36,295 nucleotides of DNA. Source: Ruminiclostridium papyrosolvens C7. GTDB taxonomy: Bacteria; Bacillota; Clostridia; Acetivibrionales; DSM-1351. The stretch lies in the NCBI RefSeq assembly GCF_000421965.1, contig NZ_ATAY01000004.1:1-36295 (forward strand), in the 5' to 3' direction. Shown here in pieces: positions 24,474 through 33,457 of the stretch; position 1 is the stretch's first letter, and every line of letters begins with the position of its first letter. The notes beneath the pieces are model-generated. The model was not told the origin of the DNA. It worked only from the letters and a program-made list of their open reading frames with translations, and searched no databases. The position numbers and the translations under genes were made by a program.

Positions 24474-24911
24474 ATGAGGCCGTCTTGGGATGAGTATTTC
24501 ATGCAGATTGTAGAACTGATTAAGACCAGGTCTACCTGTATTAGGAGACAAGTGGGTGCCGTTATCGTAAAGGATAAGAGAATTCTTGCTACAGGGTATA
24601 ATGGTGCTCCTGTGGGCTGTAAGCACTGCTCTGAAGTTGGATGCATGCGAGAAAAGTTGAATATCCCGTCGGGGCAGCGACATGAATTATGCAGAGCAAT
24701 TCACGCAGAGCAGAACGCCATTGTTCAGGCTGCATACAGCGGAACCAGTGTAAGCGGGGCTACGTTGTATGTTACAAATCAACCTTGCGTTCTGTGTGCC
24801 AAATTGGCCATCAATGCGGGCATTATCAGAATTGTATTTAATGGTGAATATCCTGATGAACTGGCGATGACGCTTCTCAGTGAAGCCGGTATAGAGGTTG
24901 TTAGATTATAG
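24474..24911 (+). CDS. comEB: dCMP/CMP deaminase, ComEB type
   Basis: The zinc enzyme deaminates dCMP to dUMP, feeding thymidylate synthesis. Ligands are H77 and the proton-shuttle E79 in HAEQNA, with C105 and C108 in QPCVLCAK. A second Cys/His-rich stretch at ~40-60 ([15 protein letters not shown]) is the structural metal site common in this family. The 145-residue length is normal. An AGGGGGTG site precedes ATG 24474. The comEB name comes from the B. subtilis competence operon, but no competence gene is near here, so a housekeeping role in pyrimidine metabolism is likelier. Confidence 0.94.
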   Translation: MRPSWDEYFMQIVELIKTRSTCIRRQVGAVIVKDKRILATGYNGAPVGCKHCSEVGCMREKLNIPSGQRHELCRAIHAEQNAIVQAAYSGTSVSGATLYVTNQPCVLCAKLAINAGIIRIVFNGEYPDELAMTLLSEAGIEVVRL

Positions 24912-24954
24912 AACTATGACCTTGGGCATTGACACTTAAAACATGATAATAAAC

Positions 24955-24980
24955 AGAGGGGGACTGCCTCCCTCTATTTT
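24955..24980 (+). terminator. Short hairpin, probable terminator after the dCMP deaminase
   Basis: AGAGGG (24955-24960) pairs with CCCTCT (24970-24975) around GGACTGCCT, followed by ATTTT. The stem is only six pairs and the T tract is short, so termination may be partial. Confidence 0.5.
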
Positions 24981-24998
24981 GATGTTTGGATGGTATGT

Positions 24999-25027
24999 TT
25001 TAGTGTGGTTTTGTCTATGGTTATAAT
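24999..25027 (+). promoter_or_regulatory. Probable promoter of the tagO-mnaA fusion
   Basis: TTTAGT (24999-25004) and a perfect TATAAT (25022-25027) are separated by 17 bases. The -10 lies only 16 bases ahead of the ATG, leaving a very short leader of about 10 bases. Confidence 0.45.
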
Positions 25028-25043
25028 ACAAGAAGGTGTTTAA

Positions 25044-27332
25044 ATGTCGAGTGTATATGAGTATTTTATTTCTTTCACCCTTGCATTTATAGTTGCTTTT
25101 TCAGCTACTCCGGCAGTAAAAAGCCTTGCTTTTAAATTAGGGGTTGTTGACGTTCCCAAGGACAGTCGAAGGATGCATAAGAAACCAACCGCATTGTTGG
25201 GCGGTTTGGCTATAATTGCGGGATTTTTTGTTTCAATACTATTTAGTATAGTCAGCTCCAAATTATTAAATGTAGGAACTGCTTTGGTTTTTGACAAGCG
25301 TTTTCTGGGTTTAATTGCAGGTAGTTTAATTATTGCAGTATTGGGTTTTATAGATGATAAACTGGCATTAAGCGCAAAACTTAAATTTCCTATTCAGATA
25401 GTAGCCGCTCTTATAGTCGCATTAACCGGTACCAGAATTGAATTTGTTACCAATCCCTTTTCGGTCATTGGAATATCAACCTTTGGGCCATGGATTTCAT
25501 ACCCTTTGACTATAATATGGATAGTAGGTATTACAAATGCTATCAATTTTATTGACGGATTGGACGGACTGGCGGCAGGTGTATCATCAATTGCTTCCAT
25601 GTCTTTATTCTTTGTTTCTGTAATGAGGGGTGATCCCGATATTCGTACAGCGGTACTGGCTGCAATTCTTGCAGGATCTGTACTGGGTTTCTTGCCTTAT
25701 AATTTCAATCCTGCAAAGATTTTTATGGGAGATACGGGAGCAACATTTTTAGGATTTGTACTGGGGACGATATCCATTCAAGGTACATACAAGTCTTATA
25801 CGGCCATAGCTATAGCCGTACCGCTGCTGGTTCTGGCACTGCCTTTGTTTGATACACTTTTTGCGATTCTCAGAAGAGTTGCAAGCGGTAAATCACCGAT
25901 GGCTGCGGACAGAGGACATTTGCACCACAGACTTGTTGATATGGGGCTTACCCAGAAACAATCGGTCTTGGTTATATATGTTGCAAGTGCGGCACTGGGG
26001 TTATGTGCTGTAGTACTTGACTATAAAGGGCCCGTTAGCGCCATTATATTGGTAATAGCGGTAGCTATATTCATAGTAGGCGGATCAATGTATATGAGTG
26101 AAGTGAACAGTGCCAGTAGGGCAAAAGAGGTTCACTACCTGTACAACCCGTCAAGAATGTCTATAATAGGAGGTAGAAAGTTGGACAGACTAAAGGTAAT
26201 GACAATATTCGGTACAAGACCTGATGCCGTTAAGATGGCACCTCTTGTAAAGGAATTGGAAAGATGCGATAAAATTGATTCCATTGTGTGTGTAACAGCT
26301 CAGCACAGAGAGATGCTTGATCAGGTATTGAAAATGTTTGAAATTACACCTCAGCACGATTTGAATATAATGCAGAGCAGACAAACCTTAACAGGTATTA
26401 CAACAAGGGCTCTTGAAGGACTTGAGAAGGTTATGGAACAGGAAAAACCTGATATAGTACTGGTGCACGGCGATACTACAACATGTTTCGTGGGCAGCCT
26501 TGCAGCTTTTTACAAGCAGATAGCTGTCGGACATGTAGAAGCAGGCTTGAGGACATTTGACAAGTACTCTCCGTATCCGGAAGAAATGAATAGGAAACTT
26601 ACCGGGTCAATGGCTGATATTCACCTTGCACCAACTCAAACAAACAGGGAAAATCTTTTAAGAGAAGGTGTAAGTCAGGATTCAATATATGTTACGGGTA
26701 ATACGGTAAATGATGCATTAAAAACAACTGTAAAAGAAGACTACACCTTCCAGTGCGAAGAACTCAGAGATATAGACTTTAAAAATAAAAGAATTATTGC
26801 TGTTACTGCCCACAGAAGAGAAAACCTTGGGGAACCACTTCACAATATCTGTCGTGCACTTGCTGCAATTGTTGATAAGTATGACGATGTTGAACTGGTT
26901 TATACAGTTCATTTAAACCCGGTTGTACAGGAAACGGCCAAGGAGATACTTGGAGGCAAAGAAAGAGTTCACTTAATTCCTCCATTGGATGTTCAGGATA
27001 TGCATAACCTTATGGCAAGGTCATACATGATAATGACAGATTCCGGCGGAATACAGGAAGAGGCACCAACTTTGGGCAAGCCGGTACTTGTATTAAGAAA
27101 AGAAACTGAAAGGCCGGAGGCTGTTAAAGCAGGTACCGTTAGACTTGCCGGAACAGTCGAAAGCGAAATAATAGAACATGCCTCAAAGCTTCTTGATGAC
27201 AAGGAAGACTATGATATGATGGCAAAGGCAGTAAATCCATATGGTGATGGACATGCTTCAGAAAGAATTGTTAAAGTGCTTCTGTATCACTTCGGTTTAA
27301 CAGATGAAATACCTCAGGAGTTTAGTGTTTGA
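25044..27332 (+). CDS. Fusion of TagO/WecA-type undecaprenyl-phosphate GlcNAc-1-phosphate transferase and UDP-GlcNAc 2-epimerase
   Basis: One 762-residue frame holds two enzymes. Residues ~1-355 are a multi-pass polyprenyl-phosphate sugar-1-phosphate transferase that starts wall-polymer synthesis, with DSRRMHKKP, the D104-D105 pair, NAINFIDGLDGLAAG, FMGDTGA and HLHHRL. Residues ~380-762 are a non-hydrolysing UDP-GlcNAc 2-epimerase making UDP-ManNAc, with FGTRPDAVK, VHGDTTT, VEAGLRTFDKYSPYPEEMNR, TAHRRENLG and SGGIQEEAP. The ~25-residue junction contains an AGGAGGT at 26168-26174 exactly six bases ahead of an in-frame TTG at 26181, which would start a normal 382-residue epimerase. So a stop codon was probably lost between two adjacent genes, and both fusion and free epimerase may be made. 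A GAAGGTG site precedes ATG 25044. A wall teichoic acid or related polymer linkage unit needs both activities. Confidence 0.92.
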   Translation: MSSVYEYFISFTLAFIVAFSATPAVKSLAFKLGVVDVPKDSRRMHKKPTALLGGLAIIAGFFVSILFSIVSSKLLNVGTALVFDKRFLGLIAGSLIIAVLGFIDDKLALSAKLKFPIQIVAALIVALTGTRIEFVTNPFSVIGISTFGPWISYPLTIIWIVGITNAINFIDGLDGLAAGVSSIASMSLFFVSVMRGDPDIRTAVLAAILAGSVLGFLPYNFNPAKIFMGDTGATFLGFVLGTISIQGTYKSYTAIAIAVPLLVLALPLFDTLFAILRRVASGKSPMAADRGHLHHRLVDMGLTQKQSVLVIYVASAALGLCAVVLDYKGPVSAIILVIAVAIFIVGGSMYMSEVNSASRAKEVHYLYNPSRMSIIGGRKLDRLKVMTIFGTRPDAVKMAPLVKELERCDKIDSIVCVTAQHREMLDQVLKMFEITPQHDLNIMQSRQTLTGITTRALEGLEKVMEQEKPDIVLVHGDTTTCFVGSLAAFYKQIAVGHVEAGLRTFDKYSPYPEEMNRKLTGSMADIHLAPTQTNRENLLREGVSQDSIYVTGNTVNDALKTTVKEDYTFQCEELRDIDFKNKRIIAVTAHRRENLGEPLHNICRALAAIVDKYDDVELVYTVHLNPVVQETAKEILGGKERVHLIPPLDVQDMHNLMARSYMIMTDSGGIQEEAPTLGKPVLVLRKETERPEAVKAGTVRLAGTVESEIIEHASKLLDDKEDYDMMAKAVNPYGDGHASERIVKVLLYHFGLTDEIPQEFSV
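26168..26183 (+). promoter_or_regulatory. mnaA: Internal ribosome binding site and TTG start at the fusion junction
   Basis: AGGAGGT (26168-26174) followed after six bases by an in-frame TTG (26181-26183) is as good as any start site in the window. The resulting protein begins just ahead of the beta strand leading to FGTRPD, where free MnaA/WecB proteins begin. Confidence 0.65.
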
Positions 27333-27361
27333 TTCTATAAAATTAAATAAATAAGCTATTT

Positions 27362-27417
27362 TAAAGGGGCTGTTGTCAAATGAATAATTGATATTCATTT
27401 GGCAACAGCCCCTTTTA
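27362..27417. terminator. Bidirectional terminator between the fusion gene and motB
   Basis: AAAGGGGCTGTTG plus CAAATGAA on the left arm pairs with TTCATTTG plus CAACAGCCCCTTTT on the right arm, with one T-G mismatch position. The genes on either side converge, and A and T tracts flank both sides. Confidence 0.9.
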
Positions 27418-27435
27418 GGTTTTATATTATTCGTA

Positions 27436-28212
27436 TTATTTAGCGATTGAGCCTTCTTTATCTGTATCAGCTTCACCTTTGCTTGATGAATCCCTAAGTA
27501 TTACGATATCAACTCTTCTGTTTTTTGCTCTGTTAGCATCTGTAGTATTTGGAACTAACGGTGAATATTCACCGTATGGCACAGGAGCAATCATCTTTGG
27601 GTTAATACCGCCTTTATCAACCAAAAGCTTCAAAACATTTATTGCTCTTGCCGCAGACAATTCCCAGTTAGATGCATATAAGGCACTCTTCATTGGGATA
27701 TTATCAGTATGGCCTTCTACACGGATATGTTTGTTTGGAATCTTACTCAGAATGTCTTTGCCTATTTTTATTACCGTGTCTTGATCTTTTGGCTCTATTA
27801 TAGCACTTCCGCTCTTAAACAGTATCTTCTCATTTATAGTAACAACTATACCACGTTCCTGCATGGTTACTGCTACGTTTCCTTTTAAACCTTCAGAGTC
27901 CACAAGGCCGTTTATTTCCTCTTGCAATGCCTCCATCTGTTGATCCTCAATCTTTGACGGTATTACGGGAGACGGCATAGTAGCCGGAAAATCAATCAAA
28001 GAATTTCCTGAACTGCCACCCTGAACTACAGATGGCCGTTCTCCATTGCCAAAGGCAGAACTCAGAGATTGTGAGAGCTGCTGAAACTTTTCAGTGTTAA
28101 CCTGGCTCATGGAATACAATATTATAAAGAGTATTAGCAACAAGTTCATCAGGTCGGCGTAAGTCAAGAGCCAACGCTCATTATTATCCTTGATAATTTT
28201 TTCCTTTGCCAT
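27436..28212 (-). CDS. motB: Flagellar motor stator protein MotB
   Basis: MotB forms the stator with MotA and anchors it to peptidoglycan. The 258-residue protein has a short cytoplasmic N-terminus, a single membrane segment (~19-38) with the ion-binding D20 in LLTYADLMNLL, a plug/linker region (~45-110) and an OmpA-like peptidoglycan-binding domain (~125-235) with GHTDN and NWELSAARA. The C-terminal tail is charged. It begins two bases after motA. The critical Asp context does not by itself tell H+ from Na+ coupling. No other flagellar gene is in the window. Confidence 0.96.
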   Translation of the reverse strand: MAKEKIIKDNNERWLLTYADLMNLLLILFIILYSMSQVNTEKFQQLSQSLSSAFGNGERPSVVQGGSSGNSLIDFPATMPSPVIPSKIEDQQMEALQEEINGLVDSEGLKGNVAVTMQERGIVVTINEKILFKSGSAIIEPKDQDTVIKIGKDILSKIPNKHIRVEGHTDNIPMKSALYASNWELSAARAINVLKLLVDKGGINPKMIAPVPYGEYSPLVPNTTDANRAKNRRVDIVILRDSSSKGEADTDKEGSIAK

Positions 28213-28214
28213 GC

Positions 28215-29015
28215 TTATGCTTCAGCTCCTTCTTCCGCAGTAGCTACTGATTTGTTTTTAGCACCGTTTAACTTCTCCATCAAGTTAAGGTTGAGTTTTT
28301 CCTTGATAATACGTGGATTTTCTCCTGCCTGTATGGATAACAGACCTTCTATTATGATTTCATTAATCATTGTTTCACGGGCAGCTTTAGCCTTTATTTT
28401 TGAGCCGAATGGCAGCCATACAAGGTTAGCGAAGGCAACACCGTACATGGTTGCAATAAAGGCACTGGATATCTTAGGTCCAAGTGCTGCGGAATCCGAC
28501 AAATCTTTAAGGATACTAATCATACCCATAACCGTTCCACAAACTCCCATGGCCGGCCATGTTCCGCCCATAGACTCGAATATTTTTGCACCTGACTCGT
28601 AAATCTCTTCCTGAAGTTCGGTCTCTCTTGCAAGTATGTCCTTTATTACTTCTGTTTCTATACCGTCAACAACAAGGGCTAAGCCTTTTCTTATAAGGTC
28701 ATTCTTATTAGTCTGGGCATCCTGCTCAAGACTAAGAAGTCCATCTTTTCTGGCCTTCTCAGATAAATCCGCCAGCTCGTTAATAATATCTATTTCGTTA
28801 TATTTCTTCTGAACAAACAGCATGCTTATTGTAGAAAGCATTTTCTTAACTTCTGATAAGGGAAATGCAACCAGTGTCGCACCAAAACCCCCGATAAAAA
28901 CAATCAGAAACGGAGCTACTTTGAAAAGGGCGCCTAATTGGCCTCCTTCTTCCAAATATCCTGCAATAACCCCACCAAGACCCAGTACCAAACCTACAAT
29001 GGTTGTAATATCCAT
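28215..29015 (-). CDS. motA: Flagellar motor stator protein MotA
   Basis: MotA converts ion flow into torque on the FliG ring. The 266-residue protein has four membrane segments (~2-20, ~32-50, ~150-170, ~182-202) and a long cytoplasmic loop with the charged residues that contact FliG (EKARKDGLLSLEQDAQ). The conserved Pro residues and the segment GTWPAMGVCGTVMGMISIL are typical. The start on the minus strand follows CAGGAGTGGTCATTCT. motB follows in the same operon. A promoter upstream (29016-29160, minus strand) could not be assigned; neither a sigma-D nor a convincing sigma-A pair was found. Confidence 0.96.
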   Translation of the reverse strand: MDITTIVGLVLGLGGVIAGYLEEGGQLGALFKVAPFLIVFIGGFGATLVAFPLSEVKKMLSTISMLFVQKKYNEIDIINELADLSEKARKDGLLSLEQDAQTNKNDLIRKGLALVVDGIETEVIKDILARETELQEEIYESGAKIFESMGGTWPAMGVCGTVMGMISILKDLSDSAALGPKISSAFIATMYGVAFANLVWLPFGSKIKAKAARETMINEIIIEGLLSIQAGENPRIIKEKLNLNLMEKLNGAKNKSVATAEEGAEA

Positions 29016-29105
29016 AGAATGACCACTCCTGAATTTTTTGAATTTCTTTTGTGCATTTTTACTAAATTCACTAACCCCATAATGGCACTTTTCGTCAAAG
29101 AACCA

Positions 29106-29134
29106 TTGATTTACCTTTTTTACTGTGCTATTAT
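29106..29134 (+). promoter_or_regulatory. Sigma-A promoter of the atp operon
   Basis: TTGATT (29106-29111) and TATTAT (29129-29134) are separated by exactly 17 bases. Transcription would begin near 29141, ~120 bases ahead of atpI. The gap 29016-29262 otherwise holds no gene. Confidence 0.65.
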
Positions 29135-29262
29135 TTAACTAATTTCTTGCCAACCAGTGGTTATTATCATTGTACGCAGATAAGTAACCTAAATAGATAT
29201 CGTAAATTTTGGCGGAAAACTTAACAACTTTTTATGGAGAGTGGCACAATAAAATAATAAAT

Positions 29263-29661
29263 ATGAGTAATAGTATAAAGTTTTTTATTAAAAGGGTTCT
29301 AATTGTATATTTGGTGTTGCTTACTGTATGTTTTTTTGTAAAACATCATAGACTACCAATAATAATCATACTCACTGTCAGTGTGATATTTTCATTGTTG
29401 AGATTAGCTGTGCTTGAGTCTGTACTGAAGCATTTGGGCGAAGGTGCCAATAAAACAGTTGCAGTTGTACTAAATTTAGTGATATATTTATTTAACCTAG
29501 GAATTATTACTATCACATTTGTCCTTGCAGTGAGCTTTGGTGTATACGCTTTGCTGGCTGCATTGACTGGTACTTTATCGGTTATGATAGTTATAGTGCT
29601 CAATACTATAACAGAAACCTTAGGCATTACAAAAAATCAGTTTGGAGAGAAGGTGATATAA
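29263..29661 (+). CDS. atpI: ATP synthase protein I-like membrane protein
   Basis: AtpI assists assembly of the c-ring, or may move Mg2+, and is not part of the finished enzyme. This 132-residue protein has four predicted membrane segments (starting RVLIVYLVLLTVCFFV) and a basic N-terminus; sequence similarity to classical AtpI is weak, so the call rests mainly on position as first gene of the atp operon and on topology. The start is uncertain: ATG 29263 lacks a good ribosome binding site, and the in-frame TTG at 29209 has none either; GGAGAG at 29234-29239 is too far away. The stop codon overlaps the atpB start by one base (TAATG), so translation is coupled. Confidence 0.7.
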   Translation: MSNSIKFFIKRVLIVYLVLLTVCFFVKHHRLPIIIILTVSVIFSLLRLAVLESVLKHLGEGANKTVAVVLNLVIYLFNLGIITITFVLAVSFGVYALLAALTGTLSVMIVIVLNTITETLGITKNQFGEKVI

Positions 29662-30368
29662 TGGGAGAAAAACTTACTCATGCAATGGAATCACACACTG
29701 CATTTATTATAAATCTATTTGGATTTAAAATTCCGGTTTCTGATCTTGTAGTTACTATGTGGATTATAATGGCTATAATGATTGTTCTTGCTATTTTTTT
29801 AACACGTAAACTTTCTTTAATCCCAAATAAGAGACAGAATATTGCTGAAATAATAGTAGAGTTTATCAACAATATGGTTAAGGATGCAATTCCCCATCAC
29901 TGGAAAGCATTTGCACCATATCTAGGTACTGTTATGTTATTCTTGGTTTTAGCCAATACGGTTTCAATATTTAATATTATTCCTGGAGGAGAAGAAGGCT
30001 TCAAATTAAGACCTCCTACCAGAAATATAAACGTTACTATATGCTTGGCAGTAATGTCAATTTGTGTAGTAATTTATGCAGGAATAAGATATAAGGGGGT
30101 AGGCGGCTGGATAAAGAGCTTTGTCAAGCCAACACCAGTAATGCTTCCTTTTAATATTCTTGATTATTTAATAAAACCTACATCGTTGGCACTGCGTCTC
30201 TTTGGTAATATATTAGGTGCATTTATAGTTATGGAGCTTATTTATATGGCATTGCCGATATTTGCACCAGCATTATTAAGTTGTTATTTTGATTTGTTTG
30301 ATGGAATTCTTCAAGCATATGTGTTTATGTTTTTGACTTCTATATATATCTCAGAGGCATTAGAATAA
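29661..30368 (+). CDS. atpB: ATP synthase F0 subunit a
   Basis: Subunit a forms the two half-channels that carry ions to and from the c-ring. The 235-residue protein has five or six membrane segments. The essential Arg is R179 in LALRLFGNILGAF. The PHHWKAFAPYLGTVMLFLVLAN segment is split by the family's conserved residues (quoted in two parts: PHHWKAF and LGTVMLFLVLAN). The gene starts within the stop codon of atpI (TAATG) and follows a GAGAAGGTG site. atpE begins 12 bases downstream. Confidence 0.96.
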   Translation: MGEKLTHAMESHTAFIINLFGFKIPVSDLVVTMWIIMAIMIVLAIFLTRKLSLIPNKRQNIAEIIVEFINNMVKDAIPHHWKAFAPYLGTVMLFLVLANTVSIFNIIPGGEEGFKLRPPTRNINVTICLAVMSICVVIYAGIRYKGVGGWIKSFVKPTPVMLPFNILDYLIKPTSLALRLFGNILGAFIVMELIYMALPIFAPALLSCYFDLFDGILQAYVFMFLTSIYISEALE

Positions 30369-30611
<243 letters not shown>

Positions 30612-30659
30612 TAATCAAATTGTTTTTAAGAGGGAACAGTATATTGTTTTGTACTTAGG

Positions 30660-30700
30660 CATATCTGTGAGAGATGTTAATAATATCTTTCACAGATATG
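30660..30700 (+). other. 16-bp stem-loop in the atpE-atpF gap
   Basis: CATATCTGTGAGAGAT (30660-30675) pairs with ATCTTTCACAGATATG (30685-30700) with a single G-T wobble around a nine-base loop. No T-run follows, so it is not an ordinary terminator. It may be an mRNA processing or stabilising element that lets atpE be made in excess. The rest of the gap (30612-30810) is AT-rich with no gene. Confidence 0.75.
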
Positions 30701-30810
30701 TATTAGTAAGTAAATTTAATAATAAAGCTTAGTAATATAATTATATATAAATAATTGTTTATTGAGTTGAAATAGAAAAAATACGGGTAGTAATAAGGGG
30801 ATGTGAGTAC

Positions 30811-31296
30811 ATGTTAAAGCCTGATGGATATACATTTATATTTGTCGCCATAAACCTAATAATCTTATTTTTGTTTATGAGAAAATTCCTTTTTAAACCT
30901 ATTACAAATCTAATGGAAGAGAGAAAAAGTTCCATAGAACAGGGGTTAAAGGATGCTGAAAATGCGAAGTTAGAAGCAGCTGAAGCACGTAAGAAATATG
31001 ATGAACAAACAAAGAACATAAAATTAGATGGTGACAAATTAATGAATGAAGCAAGAGCTAAAGCCACGCGTGAGTATGATGAAATACTCGCATCTGCAAA
31101 AAGAGATGCTTTAGCAGTGGTAGAAAAAGGCCGCGAAGAGGTTGAACGTGAAAGGGAAGAGATGCTTCGTCAGACAAAGCAACAGATTGCAGTCCTTGCA
31201 ATTGCAGCAGCAACAAAGTTAGTGCAAGCTAATATGGATACTGATGCTAATAAAGCGATGGTGGATAAATTTATAGACGAGGCAGGTGCTATTTAA
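30811..31296 (+). CDS. atpF: ATP synthase F0 subunit b
   Basis: Subunit b is the peripheral stalk. The 161-residue protein has one N-terminal membrane helix (YTFIFVAINLIILFLFMRKF, ~7-26) and a long charged coiled coil (~30-150) rich in Glu, Lys and Ala, as in the family. The ATG at 30811 follows AAGGGGATGTG. Its stop codon overlaps the atpH start (TAATG), giving coupled translation of the stalk subunits. It is encoded once; there is no b' copy. Confidence 0.96.
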   Translation: MLKPDGYTFIFVAINLIILFLFMRKFLFKPITNLMEERKSSIEQGLKDAENAKLEAAEARKKYDEQTKNIKLDGDKLMNEARAKATREYDEILASAKRDALAVVEKGREEVEREREEMLRQTKQQIAVLAIAAATKLVQANMDTDANKAMVDKFIDEAGAI

Positions 31297-31823
31297 TGCC
31301 ACTTGTAGAAAAAAGGTATGCACAGGCACTGCTGGAATTGTCAGGTTCAGATATTAATTGGGTAAAAGAGGAATTTGGAGATTTTACCAACTTATACAAT
31401 TCCGATAAGGACTTCAGAGATTTTTTGAATAATCCTACTATTAAAACGGATAAGAAGCAAGCTCTTATAAGAAATGTATTTACAGGCCGATTAAGCAAAA
31501 ATATGCTGAATATGGTGTTGCTTCTTATTTCAAAGCAGAGGACAACCGAAATACCCGGGATATTCAACCAATTTGTTCAAATGTCAAATGAAAGGGCGAA
31601 TGTTCTGGATATGAGGATAATAATGGCTGCGCCACTGGATGAAGTTCAATTGGAGACTATAAGGGAAAAGTTTAAAAAGAAATATAATGCAGTAGCTGTA
31701 AATTCCACTGAAATCGTAGATGAATCACTTATTGGCGGTATAAAGGTAATTATAGGTGACAAGGTTTACGATGGAAGTGTAAAAGGCAGGATAGAATCAT
31801 TAACTGAGATAGTCAGTGTTTAG
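31296..31823 (+). CDS. atpH: ATP synthase F1 subunit delta
   Basis: Delta joins the peripheral stalk to the top of the alpha3beta3 head. The 175-residue protein begins [12 protein letters not shown], the family's N-terminal helix motif (RYAxAL), and ends with the conserved [20 protein letters not shown] segment. Length is typical (~175-180). The ATG overlaps the atpF stop codon. atpA begins 32 bases downstream. Confidence 0.95.
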   Translation: MPLVEKRYAQALLELSGSDINWVKEEFGDFTNLYNSDKDFRDFLNNPTIKTDKKQALIRNVFTGRLSKNMLNMVLLLISKQRTTEIPGIFNQFVQMSNERANVLDMRIIMAAPLDEVQLETIREKFKKKYNAVAVNSTEIVDESLIGGIKVIIGDKVYDGSVKGRIESLTEIVSV

Positions 31824-31855
31824 CTGATGGTATCGGAACATATGGGGTGAGAAAC

Positions 31856-33364
31856 ATGAGTCTTAGACCAGAAGAAATAAGCTCGATTATAAAACAGCAG
31901 ATTGAAAATTATGATACTGCTGTTAAGACTGATGATATTGGATACGTTCTTCAGTCCGGAGATAATATTGCGAGAATATACGGACTTAAATCATGTATGT
32001 CCGGCGAGCTTTTACAGTTTGAAAATAATGTATTTGGTATGGCTCTCAATCTCGAAGAAGATAACGTGGGATGTGTTGTTCTGGGAGATGACAGAGGGAT
32101 AAAGGAAGGTTCAACTGTTAAAAGAACAGGAAAGACTGTTCAGGTGCCGGTTGGACAAAGTCTTATCGGGAGAGTTGTCAGTCCGCTTGGAAAACCGTTG
32201 GATGGAAAGGGTGATATTGTAGCAGAAGAATATCGTCCTGTTGATTTTACAGCTCCGGGTGTTATTGACAGAAAGAGCGTTAACAAGCCGCTTCAAACAG
32301 GTATTATGGCACTAGATGCCTTGATTCCAATAGGAAGAGGCCAAAGAGAGCTGATAATCGGAGACAGACAGACAGGTAAGACAGCTATAGCTATTGATAC
32401 TATAATCAATCAAAAAGGCAAGGATGTCATTTGTGTTTATGTAGCAATAGGACAAAAGGCATCAACAATTACGGGTATTGTAAACACTCTGGAGAAATTC
32501 GGAGCTATGGAATACTCTATTGTAGTATCATCAACTGCAAGTGATCCTTCATCAGTTCAGTATCTTGCACCTTATGCAGGCTGTGCTATGGCAGAGGACT
32601 TTATGTACAGATATCATAAGGATGTTTTAATCATTTATGATGATTTGTCCAAGCATGCGGTTGCTTACAGAGCAATGTCTCTTCTGCTGAAAAGGCCGCC
32701 GGGAAGAGAAGCTTATCCCGGAGATGTTTTCTATTTACACTCAAGACTGCTTGAAAGAGCAGCTAAACTTAGTGATGAACTTGGCGGTGGCTCAATTACC
32801 GCACTTCCTATCATAGAAACGCTTGCAGGAGACGTTTCGGCATATATCCCAACAAATGTTATTTCAATAACAGACGGTCAGATATATCTAGAGTCGGAAT
32901 TGTTCTATTCAGGACAAAGACCTGCTGTTAACGTTGGATTATCAGTTTCCAGGGTTGGAGGTTCTGCACAGATAAAAGCAATGAGAAAAATTGCAGGGCC
33001 TTTGAGAATTAATCTTGCACAGTTCAGGGAACTTGAAGCGTTTGCTCAGTTTGGGTCTGACCTTGATAAATCCACAAGGGATAAGCTTAATCAGGGAGAA
33101 CGTCTTGTTGAGACGCTGAAACAACCCCTGTATGCAACATTGCCGGTTGAGGAACAGGTTCTGATACTATATGGAGCTACAAATAACTATCTGATGGACT
33201 TACCTGTTAACAAGGTTAGAAAGTTTAATCAGGAATTTGTGGCATATGTAAAGGAAAAGTACCCTAAAATCCTGACCAGTATTGCTGAAACAGGAGATAT
33301 AAGCGATGAAATATCGAAGCTTATGAAGACTGCGGCAGATGAGTTTAAGGCTCAATTTGTTTAA
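31856..33364 (+). CDS. atpA: ATP synthase F1 subunit alpha
   Basis: Alpha carries the non-catalytic nucleotide sites and half the catalytic interface. The 502-residue protein has a beta-barrel N-terminal domain, Walker A GDRQTGKT (169-176), [15 protein letters not shown] (Walker B region), the [13 protein letters not shown] signature with its interface Arg, and a helical C-terminal domain. ATG 31856 is chosen because GGGGTGAG (31844-31851) precedes it; a GTG at 31847 lies inside that site. A 93-base gap with an 8-bp hairpin follows. Confidence 0.97.
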   Translation: MSLRPEEISSIIKQQIENYDTAVKTDDIGYVLQSGDNIARIYGLKSCMSGELLQFENNVFGMALNLEEDNVGCVVLGDDRGIKEGSTVKRTGKTVQVPVGQSLIGRVVSPLGKPLDGKGDIVAEEYRPVDFTAPGVIDRKSVNKPLQTGIMALDALIPIGRGQRELIIGDRQTGKTAIAIDTIINQKGKDVICVYVAIGQKASTITGIVNTLEKFGAMEYSIVVSSTASDPSSVQYLAPYAGCAMAEDFMYRYHKDVLIIYDDLSKHAVAYRAMSLLLKRPPGREAYPGDVFYLHSRLLERAAKLSDELGGGSITALPIIETLAGDVSAYIPTNVISITDGQIYLESELFYSGQRPAVNVGLSVSRVGGSAQIKAMRKIAGPLRINLAQFRELEAFAQFGSDLDKSTRDKLNQGERLVETLKQPLYATLPVEEQVLILYGATNNYLMDLPVNKVRKFNQEFVAYVKEKYPKILTSIAETGDISDEISKLMKTAADEFKAQFV

Positions 33365-33375
33365 AACTAATTAAA

Positions 33376-33406
33376 GCTTATCTAAACAATAACACAGCAG
33401 ATAAGC
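33376..33406 (+). other. Stem-loop in the atpA-atpG gap
   Basis: GCTTATCT (33376-33383) and AGATAAGC (33399-33406) are perfectly complementary around a 15-base loop. No T-run follows. Confidence 0.55.
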
Positions 33407-33457
33407 GTTATGATTATAATTTTGTCGTGCTGTGGGACAGAAACGGCGGTTTATCAT

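Noticed and set aside
29041..29160. GCCATTAT on the minus strand as a sigma-D -10 box for motAB
   Set aside because: No TAAA-type -35 lies at the required ~15-base distance.
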